From assembly GCA_903928965.1 (NCBI GenBank), contig CAIYSZ010000017.1, forward strand, positions 1 through 64,000: a stretch of DNA of 64,000 bases. The letters are read 5' to 3'. The position numbers and the translations under genes are program-made. Of this stretch, positions 46,104 to 56,848 are shown piece after piece. Every line of letters begins with the position of its first letter. Within the stretch, counting starts at the first letter, position 1. Origin of the DNA: an uncultured Pseudomonadota bacterium (GTDB lineage Bacteria > Pseudomonadota > Gammaproteobacteria > Methylococcales > Methylomonadaceae). Under the pieces are notes generated by a model. The model ran no database searches. It was not told the origin of the DNA and saw only the letters and a program-made list of their open reading frames with translations.

Positions 46104-48056
46104 ATGGAAGCCATCTGCCGCACCGTCAACTACCACGCCCGCAGCCTGGCCCTGCTCGGCCCGCTGCTGCAAACCGCCAGCGCGGAATTAACCCAAACCG
46201 AACTGGCGCGCATGATGGCGCAATTGGAACGTCAATACCCAGGCGAGCGTGAACTGTCGCTCTACGCCAGCCTGGAGCTGTCCTTAAACCGCCTGTCGCC
46301 GCAAATCCGCAAACAAATCAACATCCTGGGCCTGTTTCACGGCGGCGTGAATTTGAATGTATTACGCCATATGACCGGCTGGAGCGAGGAATACATCGCA
46401 GAACTGGCCCGACAACTAATCGCCACCGGCTTGGCTACCCAGGAAGCCTATAATCACCTCAGCCTCAACCCAGCTCTCTGCCCCTATCTGCGCGGCAAAA
46501 TAACCGCCGCCGAATATGCCGAGCTGCAAGCCCGCTGGCTCTCTTGCATGCTGGATTATGTCTGGTATTTGCACGAACAACAACATCAAAATACCGGAAT
46601 GGCGGCAAGCTTGACCCTATTGGAGCAAGCCAATCTATTCGCCTTGCTGGACTGCGCCCAAGCCCAATACCAGCCGGAAATGGTGATGGAATTGCTGAAT
46701 AGTTTATATAGTCTGTTCAAACCTCTAGGCAAACCGCGATTACTGCAAAAAATCACAACCGCTCAACAAACCTTGGCCCCGCGGCTCAAGCAATGGAGCC
46801 ACGCCGCCTTTAGCTTGCAGTTCGATCAAATTCAGCAACAATGTGACGCCGGGCAATTGCTCCTAGCCTATAAAAATGCCGCCGCCTTACTGCAACAATG
46901 TGAAACGGCAGGCATAGCCGCATATGTAAATGCCGATTATGATTATGCGTCGATACTATGGCTAATAAGCCGGATTCTAAATTGGGCGGGACAAGCGTTA
47001 AGTTCGCTGGCCTTGCTGCACCAAGCGCAACTTGGTTTTCAGGCATTAGCGGAAAATAACAAAGCGGCGCAACGCATGCTCACGGTTTGCCTAACCGAAC
47101 AAGCTGATTGTTTGACAAATTTAGGGCAACTCGAGCCAGCCAGCAAACTTTACCAACAGGCTATTGCATTATCCGAACAAAGAGACTCGCTACGCGATGT
47201 TGTGGCGGGTAAATTTCAACTTTGCACTGTGCTAATGCTTCAAAACAAATATTCATTGGCGCTGGAAGCCTATAACCAAGCCAAGGATATTTTCAGCGGA
47301 TTGCAAGAACCAAAGATGGTCGCTGCCGCCTGGCATCAAATCGGCATGCTTTACCAAGTAACCGGCCAAGCCGACCTTGCCGAAGACGCCTACCGTCAAT
47401 CGCTGGAAATTACAGTACAACAAAATGATTTAAGCGGCCAAGCCTCATCTCTTAATCAACTGGGTTTATTATACAAAGATAATCGCCAAAACCCGGAACC
47501 AGCCGCCGTTTATCTGCAACGAGCAGCCGATATTTATCAACAACAGGAAGATATAGCCGGAGAAGGCCGCGCACGAAGCAATTTAGCACTGCCGTTAATC
47601 CAACTGGAACGCTACCCGGAAGCGCGCGCGGAACTTAGTCGCGCCATAAGCTGCAAAGCCCAATTCGGCCACGCCAGCGAATCCTGGAAGACTTGGGATA
47701 TTCTTGCCGACCTGGAAACCGCCGCCGGTAATGCAGCCGCCGCCGCGCAAGCCCGCGCCCAAGCCCGCGCCAGCTATCTGGCCTACCGCCGCGACGGCGG
47801 CGAAAATCATGAAATCTCCGGTCAAATTATCCAAAAGCTTCAACCAATTATAAAAGAACCAGGCCCCTCCGCCGCGCTCGGCCAATTACCAGAATGGCTA
47901 GATGAGCCTAAATTTGCCGAATTGAAAACCTATCTGCAAGCCCTGCGCGCCATCCTCCAAGGCAGCCGCGACCCCGCCTTGGCCGACCATCAGGATTTAG
48001 ATTATGACGAAGCCGTGGAAATCCAACTGCTGCTGGAATCCCTGACCGCGGACTAA
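46104..48056 (+). CDS. TPR protein, 3' part of the broken TIR-CHAT-ATPase-TPR gene
   Basis: A 650-residue frame from the first ATG. The same frame is open back to about 45990, where it reads RNPLSLHSLTPNDAVKLLER, a segment typical of the end of an NB-ARC/STAND ATPase. It is followed by a winged-helix-like region (LSPQIRKQINILGLFHGGVN) and at least six TPRs from about residue 190 on (for example AAAWHQIGMLYQVTGQADLA). The whole P-loop ATPase and the CHAT end are missing between the two frames. It may still be translated as a TPR protein, but no proper ribosome site is seen. Confidence 0.65.
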   Translation: MEAICRTVNYHARSLALLGPLLQTASAELTQTELARMMAQLERQYPGERELSLYASLELSLNRLSPQIRKQINILGLFHGGVNLNVLRHMTGWSEEYIAELARQLIATGLATQEAYNHLSLNPALCPYLRGKITAAEYAELQARWLSCMLDYVWYLHEQQHQNTGMAASLTLLEQANLFALLDCAQAQYQPEMVMELLNSLYSLFKPLGKPRLLQKITTAQQTLAPRLKQWSHAAFSLQFDQIQQQCDAGQLLLAYKNAAALLQQCETAGIAAYVNADYDYASILWLISRILNWAGQALSSLALLHQAQLGFQALAENNKAAQRMLTVCLTEQADCLTNLGQLEPASKLYQQAIALSEQRDSLRDVVAGKFQLCTVLMLQNKYSLALEAYNQAKDIFSGLQEPKMVAAAWHQIGMLYQVTGQADLAEDAYRQSLEITVQQNDLSGQASSLNQLGLLYKDNRQNPEPAAVYLQRAADIYQQQEDIAGEGRARSNLALPLIQLERYPEARAELSRAISCKAQFGHASESWKTWDILADLETAAGNAAAAAQARAQARASYLAYRRDGGENHEISGQIIQKLQPIIKEPGPSAALGQLPEWLDEPKFAELKTYLQALRAILQGSRDPALADHQDLDYDEAVEIQLLLESLTAD

Positions 48057-48419
48057 GCCCTTGCCGCTCAAAGTCTGTGCCTTATTGTGTCTTAAATCTG
48101 AAAATAGGCCCGGCAACGAGCCCCCAACGCAGTCAATGGAACAAATATAAACCGGTAACGATTAAATTTTACCTTCATCCAGATAAGAGAACGGACGAAA
48201 ATTTATTCACATACCTATGACAGCACAAGCTATTGATTTTCAATATACTGATTCCGAACGTACTTTCCGCGATTCGATTAGCAAGCCGGGCTAGCTTTGT
48301 TTTCGAATACTTTTTATTTCGACCGCAATAATGCGGATGCTAGAGCTTCGCCGGGATCAGTTGCCAAGGCCATGGATGCGATCACAGTATCTAGGCCATG
48401 AATGACGGTTTGTGGAACG
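48057..48419. other. Intergenic gap with no recognised feature
   Basis: The 363 bases between the TPR fragment and the Rpn-type nuclease are more AT-rich than the surroundings. An imperfect AGCAAGCCGGGCTAGCTT palindrome lies near 48280-48297. I see no gene, RNA or clear terminator. Confidence 0.5.
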
Positions 48420-49427
48420 TTAATTCCGAAAAATCTCATTCAAGCTATGCGCCGATAAAACCGCCTGCAACCATTCCTCAATCTCTGGCGCGGTAGCCGA
48501 ACCAATCTGGGCTTCCACATGCAAAGGTAGCGGGCCAAAGCGTTTGTTCAAGAGCACCCGCAAGGCCTTGGCCTCTCCTTGCTCAATACCTTGCTCAATA
48601 CCTTTGATGATTCCTTGTTCGAGCCCTTTCTGAATGCCAGTCTCAATCCCTTTCTCCATCCCTTTTTGGATGAATTCCCGTTCCCAAACTTCAATTCTCT
48701 CAGCCCAACCCATTTTCAACTCCCGCAAAGTTCGAATTTTTTCAAAGGCCCACTGGAATTTGTTTTGCCGCAACAGCACCGTCCTGATCCAGACCGCGAA
48801 CAGCCTTTTAAGCTCCGACTTGCCATCTAGCAGCTCCATCAGCAAGTCTATCACGTCTAAAATGACACGTGGATGCGCCGGACGTTCCACGCGCAGCAAC
48901 ACAGCCACCAAGTTTTTCAACTCCGCCAGTTCCTCATCTGGATAATCATTGCTATCGATGAGTAGATATTCCATTTGCGGAATATAACCCGAAACCAGTC
49001 CCGGTGTTTTGGGAATAAGCTGGGCAATGTCCCTGGCCGCCGTCCATTGCGCATCCCCATGGTAAAACACGATAGGCAACACCGGCGGCAATTGCTTGTT
49101 TGCCATTACATCCCCGCGTTTGATCAAATCCTGGTACAGCAAGCCGACGTATACCATCATTCGAACCGCCATGTAGAGGTCGACGCTGCCTTGAAATTCG
49201 ATCAGTAGATAGAGGTAAACATACTCGCCGCCCACCTTGACCCGCCAGACCACATCGTCCTCGCGGTAACGATAATCGTCGGTGACGTAACTACCGGATA
49301 TTTTTTCCAAGGTGTTGTAATCCAGCGAATGCAGCCACTCATCCGGGATAAAGCCGAGGATTAAATCCCTAACCAGTTCCGGGCAGGAGAACAGGTTTTT
49401 GTAGCCGGCGTCGTGTTCGTTTGTCAT
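48420..49427 (-). CDS. Rpn-family recombination-promoting nuclease / putative transposase
   Basis: A 335-residue PD-(D/E)XK-type protein. The N-terminus MTNEHDAGYKNLFSCPELVRDLI and the nuclease core YRYREDDVVWRVKV...YLYLLIEFQGSVD match the RpnA/Transposase_31 family. The Gln/Gly/Glu heptad-like tail (KGMEKGIETGIQKGLEQGII...) is characteristic, and a DUF4351-like end follows (NKRFGPLP). Rpn proteins promote RecA-independent recombination and have been implicated in phage defence. It stands alone between two other operons. Confidence 0.88.
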   Translation of the reverse strand: MTNEHDAGYKNLFSCPELVRDLILGFIPDEWLHSLDYNTLEKISGSYVTDDYRYREDDVVWRVKVGGEYVYLYLLIEFQGSVDLYMAVRMMVYVGLLYQDLIKRGDVMANKQLPPVLPIVFYHGDAQWTAARDIAQLIPKTPGLVSGYIPQMEYLLIDSNDYPDEELAELKNLVAVLLRVERPAHPRVILDVIDLLMELLDGKSELKRLFAVWIRTVLLRQNKFQWAFEKIRTLRELKMGWAERIEVWEREFIQKGMEKGIETGIQKGLEQGIIKGIEQGIEQGEAKALRVLLNKRFGPLPLHVEAQIGSATAPEIEEWLQAVLSAHSLNEIFRN

Positions 49428-49505
49428 GGCGTAATGCTAACATAGCCGGTCAAATAGCGCTTATGTTTTTTCTGGTTTTTTTGCCTAAAAAACTAAGTTA
49501 GGCCG

Positions 49506-50810
49506 CTAGCATCGATCCAAACCGACACCAGGATCACACAACACCACCCCCTCCCCGACCTCCCGCAACACCGCCTCGCTTATCGTATTCTCCAAATCCA
49601 CCCCCGCCGCTACATCACAAGCGGCGCGCAAATAATTCGGCGTATAACCGAAATAACGCCTTCCGCCGCCGGGCAAATCCTGATATTGCCCCTCCCATAA
49701 CACGTTGGCGCCCCGGCCGAGATTTTGGCGCATGAAATCCTGCTTCATCCGCTCCGCCAAGTCGTGCAACTCGCGGCTGCGGCTTTTTTTTACCTCAACA
49801 GACACCGGATTAGGGAAGCTGGCGGCGGCGGTGCCGGCGCGCGGCGAATAACTGAATATATGCATATGCCCGAAACCCACCCGCTCAATAAACTCAAACC
49901 CGGCGCGCCACTCCGCCTCGGTTTCACCGGGAAAGCCGACGATAATATCGGTGGTAATATTAAAATCGGGCGTACAGGCGCGCAAGGAATCGGCAATGGC
50001 GGCGAATTCCTCGGTTTTACAGCGGCGCGCCATGCGCTTCAACACGCTATCGCAGCCGCTTTGCAGCGGCAAGTGTAAATGCGGCAGCAAGCGCGAATCT
50101 TGAAACAGCTCGATAAACCCATCGCTAAACTCCCACGGTTCCAAGGACCCCAAACGCAAGCGCGGAATATCCGTGTCGCGTAAAATCGCAGTCACCAGCT
50201 TAGTCAAATTACTGTCAATATCCGCGCCGTAACCGCCCAAATGCACCCCGGTAATCACCGCCTCGCGGATGCCTTGTTCCTGCAAGCGGTTAATCTCGTC
50301 CACAATCTCCGCCAGCCCCCGGCTGCGCTCCTCGCCGCGCGCCACCGTGACGATGCAAAAAGTGCAGCGGTAACGGCAACCGTCCTGCACCTTGACAAAC
50401 GCCCGCTGCCGGCCGCGGTGAAACAAAGCCACCGCCCCCGGCTCGGCCGCCATGCTCGGCATGCTGTCCATATTCAACTCGGCCAGGGTTTTCTGCACCA
50501 AACGCGCCTTGTCCCCATTCCCGACGATCAAATCCACCCCCAGCAAACCGGCCGCCTCGGTTTCATTCAAGGTAGCGTAACAACCGCTCAACACCAGCTT
50601 GGCCGCCGGATTATCCCGATGCGTGCGCCGCACCAGCTGCCGCGACTTACGCACCGCATCCTCTGTCACCGCGCAAGAATTCAACACCACCAGCCCGGCC
50701 TCGCGCACATCCTGCGTAATCCCATGCCCAGCCGCCTGAAACCCCTGCGCCCAAGTCTCCAACTCAGCCTCATTCAACCGGCAACCCAGGGTTTTTAAAT
50801 GAATTAACAT
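49506..50810 (-). CDS. mtaB: tRNA (t6A37) methylthiotransferase MtaB
   Basis: A 434-residue radical SAM methylthiotransferase. It has the UPF0004 domain (MLIHLKTLGCRLNEAELETW, NSCAVTEDAVRKSRQ, LSGCYAT), the radical SAM cluster motif QDGCRYRCTFCIVTVARGEERS, and a C-terminal TRAM-like region. It converts t6A37 to ms2t6A37 in tRNAs decoding ANN codons. The start at 50810 fits the family; a 20-residue extension upstream does not. It lies 25 bases downstream of purB. Confidence 0.94.
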   Translation of the reverse strand: MLIHLKTLGCRLNEAELETWAQGFQAAGHGITQDVREAGLVVLNSCAVTEDAVRKSRQLVRRTHRDNPAAKLVLSGCYATLNETEAAGLLGVDLIVGNGDKARLVQKTLAELNMDSMPSMAAEPGAVALFHRGRQRAFVKVQDGCRYRCTFCIVTVARGEERSRGLAEIVDEINRLQEQGIREAVITGVHLGGYGADIDSNLTKLVTAILRDTDIPRLRLGSLEPWEFSDGFIELFQDSRLLPHLHLPLQSGCDSVLKRMARRCKTEEFAAIADSLRACTPDFNITTDIIVGFPGETEAEWRAGFEFIERVGFGHMHIFSYSPRAGTAAASFPNPVSVEVKKSRSRELHDLAERMKQDFMRQNLGRGANVLWEGQYQDLPGGGRRYFGYTPNYLRAACDVAAGVDLENTISEAVLREVGEGVVLCDPGVGLDRC

Positions 50811-50835
50811 ATTAAAATTAAATACAAAAAGCTCA

Positions 50836-52732
<1,897 letters not shown>

Positions 52733-53020
52733 ATGGCTGAAAATGTTGAAGAATTGACCATCCGCTATGAAGACGGCGGCGTGGAGACCATCAAAGAGCT
52801 GGACAAAAAGGTGCTCAGCAAGGGCGCATGGGCCACGGTGATTTACCGTTATCAAGACTGGGAGGCTGCGAAAGAGCGCTATAGCGCCGACAAATTCAGC
52901 ATCCGCCGTTACCAAAAACGCAACGGCGAATACCAGCAAAAATCCAAATTCAACATCTCCAGCGAAAAACAAGCGCAAGAAATCATAGACGCCCTGCAAG
53001 GCTGGCTGGCCGACAAATAA
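52733..53020 (+). CDS. Small conserved protein of unknown function
   Basis: A 95-residue charged soluble protein: MAENVEELTIRYEDGGVETI, then KELDKKVLSKGAWATVIYRYQDW and a Lys/Gln-rich C-terminal part (YSADKFSIRRYQKRNGEY). The start at 52733 has AGAGGCG upstream; an in-frame ATG at 52688 lacks one. It reads like the small proteobacterial proteins with a KxLSxGAWAT(V/L)(M/I)(F/Y)xYQ motif, for which no function is known. It converges on feoC. Confidence 0.7.
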   Translation: MAENVEELTIRYEDGGVETIKELDKKVLSKGAWATVIYRYQDWEAAKERYSADKFSIRRYQKRNGEYQQKSKFNISSEKQAQEIIDALQGWLADK

Positions 53021-53028
53021 CCCGGCCC

Positions 53029-53250
53029 TTAATCCAGCCACTCGTAAATTTCGGTCAGGCCGGGGTCGCACTTGCAGCAATGGCTGCCGCAGCCCGGCCC
53101 CGGCTCAATCTTGCGCACCTTGCCCTTGCTTATCCATTTACCCAGCATGCCGCGCAAGGCGTCCGCCTCGACCCGAAAATGCAGCGTCAACTCATTCAAG
53201 GTGGCGCGCCGTTGTTGCTGCAAATAGCCGCGCAAATCCGAAAATATCAT
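53029..53250 (-). CDS. feoC: Ferrous iron transport protein FeoC
   Basis: A 73-residue winged-helix protein: MIFSDLRGYLQQQRRATLNE, then the recognition helix and a Cys-rich wing (PGCGSHCCKC) that can hold an Fe-S cluster. FeoC is proposed to control FeoB activity or stability. Its start overlaps the feoB stop by 4 bases (ATGA). Confidence 0.9.
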   Translation of the reverse strand: MIFSDLRGYLQQQRRATLNELTLHFRVEADALRGMLGKWISKGKVRKIEPGPGCGSHCCKCDPGLTEIYEWLD

Positions 53251-55550
53251 AGCCTAAGCTCCTGTCTCTGACCCAAAACCCGCAGGCCAATCACCACGGC
53301 GGCGAACAGCGCGGTCAAGCCTAGGCACCAGCCCAAGGTCGCGGCCGGATGCCGGCTGAAAGTCAGCGCCTGATAAAACAAGGTGGCGGCGGAATAAGCG
53401 ATAAAACTGGTCCAAACACTGACGAACGCCGCCCAGCCCGGGCTGGTCTCGCGCATGATCGCAGCCGTGGCGGCGACGCAAGGCGCATACAGCAAAATAA
53501 ACACCAAATAGGCGAACGCCCCCGCCTGGCCGTCGAAATGACTTTGCATGACCCGGTAAGTCTCCTGACGCGCGGAATCGGTCGCGGCGGCGGCGTTATA
53601 ATGGCTTAAATCCAGGCCTAACGGGTCCAGCCACTTGTCGGCCATGGCCTGTAAATTATCCGGAATCGTGCGGCTAGCCGCCAGCAAGGCATCCGGCAAA
53701 TCGAACTCCCGCTCCGCCTTCGCCGACGGCTCCGGCCGCGCCAATTGCGCATACAAGGAACCCAAGGTTCCCACCACCGCTTCTTTAGCCAACACCCCGG
53801 TGAACACCCCCACCGTCGCCGGCCAATTGTCCGGCCGCACGCCCATCGGCTCGAACGCCGGCGTCAAACGGCGGCCAATTTCGCTCAACACCGAATGCCC
53901 GCTGTTCTCTTGCCCGAACTCGCCGTTCACGCCCCAGGAATTCAGCGTGTTCAACACCATCACCATCGGCACGATCAGCCGCCCGGCGTTAAAGATGAAG
54001 CCGCGCAAGCGCTCCCAGGTTTTGATGCACACCCCGCGCAGAGTCGGAAAATGATAAGCCGGCAATTCCATCACAAACGGCGTCGGTTCGCCCTTTAACA
54101 AGGTATGCCGCATCACTAGGCCGGTTATCACCGCCGCGAAAATGCCGAACAAATACAAACCGAACACCAAATTTTGCCCGCCCACCGGAAAAAACGCCGC
54201 CGCGAACAAAGCGTAAACCGGCAGGCGCGCGCCGCAAGACATAAACGGATTCATCATATTGGTCAAAATCCGATCCCGCGGGTTATCCAGGGTGCGGGTA
54301 GCGATAATGGCCGGCACGTTACACCCGAAACCGATAATCATCGGCACGAACGACTTGCCCGGCAAACCCAGCATGCACATGCAGCGGTCCATCACGAACG
54401 CCGCCCGCGCCATATAACCGGAATCCTCCAGCAACGACAAAAACACGAACAAAAAGCCGACGATAGGGATAAACATCGCCACCACCTGCAAGCCGCCGCC
54501 GGCCCCGCCGCACAACAGCACGCTCAGCCATTCCGGCGCGCCTTGCGCCCGCAGCCAAACCCCAGGCGCCTCCACCAACAAAGCGGCGGCGGCCTGGTCG
54601 AAAAAATCCACGAATACATTGCCAAAATTAATGGTGCACATGAACATGGCATACATCACCATAAAAAACACCGGAATGCCCAGATAACGGTTCAGCACCA
54701 CACGGTCTATGCGCTCGGTTGAGGTCTGGGACGCTTCGTTCAGCCGGCACACCGCCGCCTGCGCCCATTCGCGCACCAAACCGTAACGCGCGTCGGCGGC
54801 CAAAATGTCGATCTCGTCTCCGGCCTCGCTTTCCGCCGTCCGCCGCAATTCGACCGCCAACGCCGTCAGCGCCGGCCCCGCCAATTGCTTGGCCAGGGTA
54901 TCGTTCTCCAATAAACGCAAGGCCAGCCAGCGCCGGTCGCACACGTCCGCGCAATCGGCGCGCTCAATTTCAGCCAACATACGCGCCGCCGCCCGCTCCA
55001 CCGCCGGATGATAAGGTACATTCAACATCGGTCGCGGCCGCGAGGCGCAAGCCTGATTGATGGCGTCCTTCAATTCGCCCAAGCCTAACTTGCCGGACGC
55101 GCTGATCGGCAACACCGGACATTGCAAACGGGCGGACAAGGCGTCTACATCGATGCGCACCCCGCGTTTGCGCACCATGTCCATCATATTCAACACCACC
55201 AGCATCGGCGCGCGCATCTCAATCAACTGCGTGGTCAAATACAGATTGCGCTCTATATTGGAGGCATCCAAAATATTCACCACCAGATCGGCTTCGCGCG
55301 CCGCCACATAATCGCGCGCCAGCTTCTCATCCAGCGACACGCTATCGTCGTCGGCTTCCAACGAATAAGTGCCGGGCAAATCCACCAGATTAATCAACCG
55401 GCCGCGATGCCGGTAGGCGCCGGTTTTTTTCTCCACCGTCACCCCCGGCCAATTGCCGACTTGTTGCCGGCTGCCGGTCAACGCATTGAACAGCGTAGTC
55501 TTACCGCAATTGGGATTGCCGACCACGCAAACGGTAAACGCAGTGGTCAT
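53247..55550 (-). CDS. feoB: Ferrous iron transporter FeoB
   Basis: A 767-residue protein. The N-terminal G domain has G1 GNPNCGKTTLFNALTG, the switch region NWPGVTVEKKTG, G3 LVDLPGTYSL and G4 VLNMMD. A helical spacer and a membrane domain follow with Gate motifs (FIPIVGFLFVFLSLLEDSGYMARAAFVMDR, PMIIGFGCNVPAIIATRTL, NPFMSCGARLPVYALF). It imports Fe2+ across the inner membrane. Standard length. It overlaps feoA and feoC by 4 bases each, making a coupled feoABC operon behind a Fur box. Confidence 0.98.
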   Translation of the reverse strand: MTTAFTVCVVGNPNCGKTTLFNALTGSRQQVGNWPGVTVEKKTGAYRHRGRLINLVDLPGTYSLEADDDSVSLDEKLARDYVAAREADLVVNILDASNIERNLYLTTQLIEMRAPMLVVLNMMDMVRKRGVRIDVDALSARLQCPVLPISASGKLGLGELKDAINQACASRPRPMLNVPYHPAVERAAARMLAEIERADCADVCDRRWLALRLLENDTLAKQLAGPALTALAVELRRTAESEAGDEIDILAADARYGLVREWAQAAVCRLNEASQTSTERIDRVVLNRYLGIPVFFMVMYAMFMCTINFGNVFVDFFDQAAAALLVEAPGVWLRAQGAPEWLSVLLCGGAGGGLQVVAMFIPIVGFLFVFLSLLEDSGYMARAAFVMDRCMCMLGLPGKSFVPMIIGFGCNVPAIIATRTLDNPRDRILTNMMNPFMSCGARLPVYALFAAAFFPVGGQNLVFGLYLFGIFAAVITGLVMRHTLLKGEPTPFVMELPAYHFPTLRGVCIKTWERLRGFIFNAGRLIVPMVMVLNTLNSWGVNGEFGQENSGHSVLSEIGRRLTPAFEPMGVRPDNWPATVGVFTGVLAKEAVVGTLGSLYAQLARPEPSAKAEREFDLPDALLAASRTIPDNLQAMADKWLDPLGLDLSHYNAAAATDSARQETYRVMQSHFDGQAGAFAYLVFILLYAPCVAATAAIMRETSPGWAAFVSVWTSFIAYSAATLFYQALTFSRHPAATLGWCLGLTALFAAVVIGLRVLGQRQELRL

Positions 55551-55780
55551 ATCTTTTCTATCAACAACACCGAGGCTTCATTTTTACGCAAGGTTAACGA
55601 AAAACCGCGAATTCTAATCTCCACCGGGTCGCCCATCGGCGCAAAACGGGTAATGCTGAATTCCGCGCCCGGCGTCAGCCCCATGGCCAATAATTTTTTG
55701 CGGTAAACACCGCCAGCCTGATCAAAGCCGACGATGCGTCCACGGTCCCCCACCGCCAGCGCTTTGAGAAAGGTAGACAT
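55547..55780 (-). CDS. feoA: Ferrous iron transport protein FeoA
   Basis: A 77-residue SH3-like protein: MSTFLKALAVGDRGRIVGFD, then KKLLAMGLTPGAEFSITRFAPMGDPVEIRIRGFSLTLRKNEA, the standard FeoA fold. It binds FeoB and supports iron transport. The ATG at 55780 has AAAGGG at good spacing; a TTG two codons upstream is less likely. First gene of feoABC. Confidence 0.95.
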   Translation of the reverse strand: MSTFLKALAVGDRGRIVGFDQAGGVYRKKLLAMGLTPGAEFSITRFAPMGDPVEIRIRGFSLTLRKNEASVLLIEKI

Positions 55781-55798
55781 ATGCAACCCTTTACTAAT

Positions 55799-55816
55799 TA
55801 ATAATGATTCTCATTA
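55799..55816 (-). promoter_or_regulatory. Fur box upstream of feoA
   Basis: On the minus strand TTAATGAGAATCATTATT matches the core of the Fur consensus well (AATGA.AATCATT). It lies about 20 bases before the feoA start, where bound Fe-Fur would block transcription. The rest of the gap up to the next gene (55817-56140) holds a diverged GC-rich stretch and repeat copy C. Confidence 0.75.
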
Positions 55817-56044
55817 AACCACAAATTTTGGGAAACGGGAGGGATTTTTCATATTTTTTAACCATGTCACGGTTTTCCGCTGGCAGGCCAGCCGCCCACG
55901 GGTATCAAGGCCGGGACAAGTCCGAGAAGATCAGCCGTATATTCAGAGTGTTGCCGCCACCGTCAACCGATAAAAGACTTCATCCACGCCTTAAGATATG
56001 ATTTTATAAAACCATAAGCATAAAAAACCCATTGGCGCAAAGCC

Positions 56045-56122
56045 GGCCTTGGCGGCTGGAGGCGGTTGACGGGGGACGCCGTGAATTTGTCCCTATAGGC
56101 TTGGAGCCGTCCGCCAAGACCG
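56045..56122. repeat. Dispersed palindromic repeat, copy C
   Basis: The imperfect arms GGCCTTGGCGG and CCGCCAAGACC bracket the core GACGCCGTGAATTTGTCCCT then ATAGGCTTGGAGCCG. The core is shared with copies A and B. It lies between feoA and the MxaD-like gene, just after the stop of the latter. Confidence 0.65.
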
Positions 56123-56140
56123 CTTTAAAACCAACAACCT

Positions 56141-56737
56141 TTAGCGTTTAATATCCACGCGCACTTCAGAGTGACCCGCGCCGGCTTTCTTCGCCAGATT
56201 CAGCAAACCCTTGGTCAACACCTCGTTCACGGCTTTATCCGCCGCTTCTTCGTTTAACTCAGCCGGCGGGTTGTTGTTCACGTAAGCGCGGTAATAAGTC
56301 GCCACCCATTCCACTTCGGCCTTGCCGCCTTTATCAGTGACTTGGATTTCAGCCGCGTAGTTACCCACCGGGAACACCGGCAACGGCTCATCTTGGCCGG
56401 CATGCTTGATCGTGCCGTTGTGGCTGATATCGGTGATTTTATATTTATAGGCATATTTGGCCTCGTCATAAGCCTTCAATTCCTCGGTAATCGTGCCGCC
56501 ATTGGCCAGACTCAACACCCGCACCGAGCCCTTGACGTTGCCGCCGTCGCCCTTCACGCTGGCCACCGCCGGCAACCAAGACAAATCGTCATAGTTTTTA
56601 ATCACATCCCACACTTTGGCCGCCGGCGCGTCGATTTGAATCGTGGCGGTCAATTTACCGCGTACCGGGCCATGCGCGAAAACGCCGGCGCTGACCAGCG
56701 ACAGGGTAGCAGCCAACAACAACAAATATTTTTTCAT
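56141..56737 (-). CDS. MxaD-like periplasmic SRPBCC protein
   Basis: A 198-residue protein with a signal peptide (MKKYLLLLAATLSLVSAGVFA) and a START/SRPBCC fold (ATIQIDAPAAKVWDVIKNYDDLSWLPAVASV, GGTITEELKAYDEAKYAYKYKI). It resembles MxaD of methanol oxidation clusters, which is reported to aid electron transfer between methanol dehydrogenase and cytochrome cL. Related exported SRPBCC proteins also occur elsewhere in methylotrophs, so the role is not certain. The start at 56737 gives the proper signal peptide. Confidence 0.75.
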   Translation of the reverse strand: MKKYLLLLAATLSLVSAGVFAHGPVRGKLTATIQIDAPAAKVWDVIKNYDDLSWLPAVASVKGDGGNVKGSVRVLSLANGGTITEELKAYDEAKYAYKYKITDISHNGTIKHAGQDEPLPVFPVGNYAAEIQVTDKGGKAEVEWVATYYRAYVNNNPPAELNEEAADKAVNEVLTKGLLNLAKKAGAGHSEVRVDIKR

Positions 56738-56848
56738 AACTAAAATCCCATGGTGAAAAAAACAATAAACCAAAAATTATAAAATAAAATACATTCAGCC
56801 GCGCGCGCGGCCGGAAATAAATGAAAAACGCCCACCCCCAAGGACCCC

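Noticed and set aside
45985-46104. Programmed frameshift joining the TIR-CHAT and TPR frames
   Set aside because: No slippery sequence is seen, and the missing end of the CHAT domain and whole ATPase argue for a deletion, not a frameshift of an otherwise complete gene.
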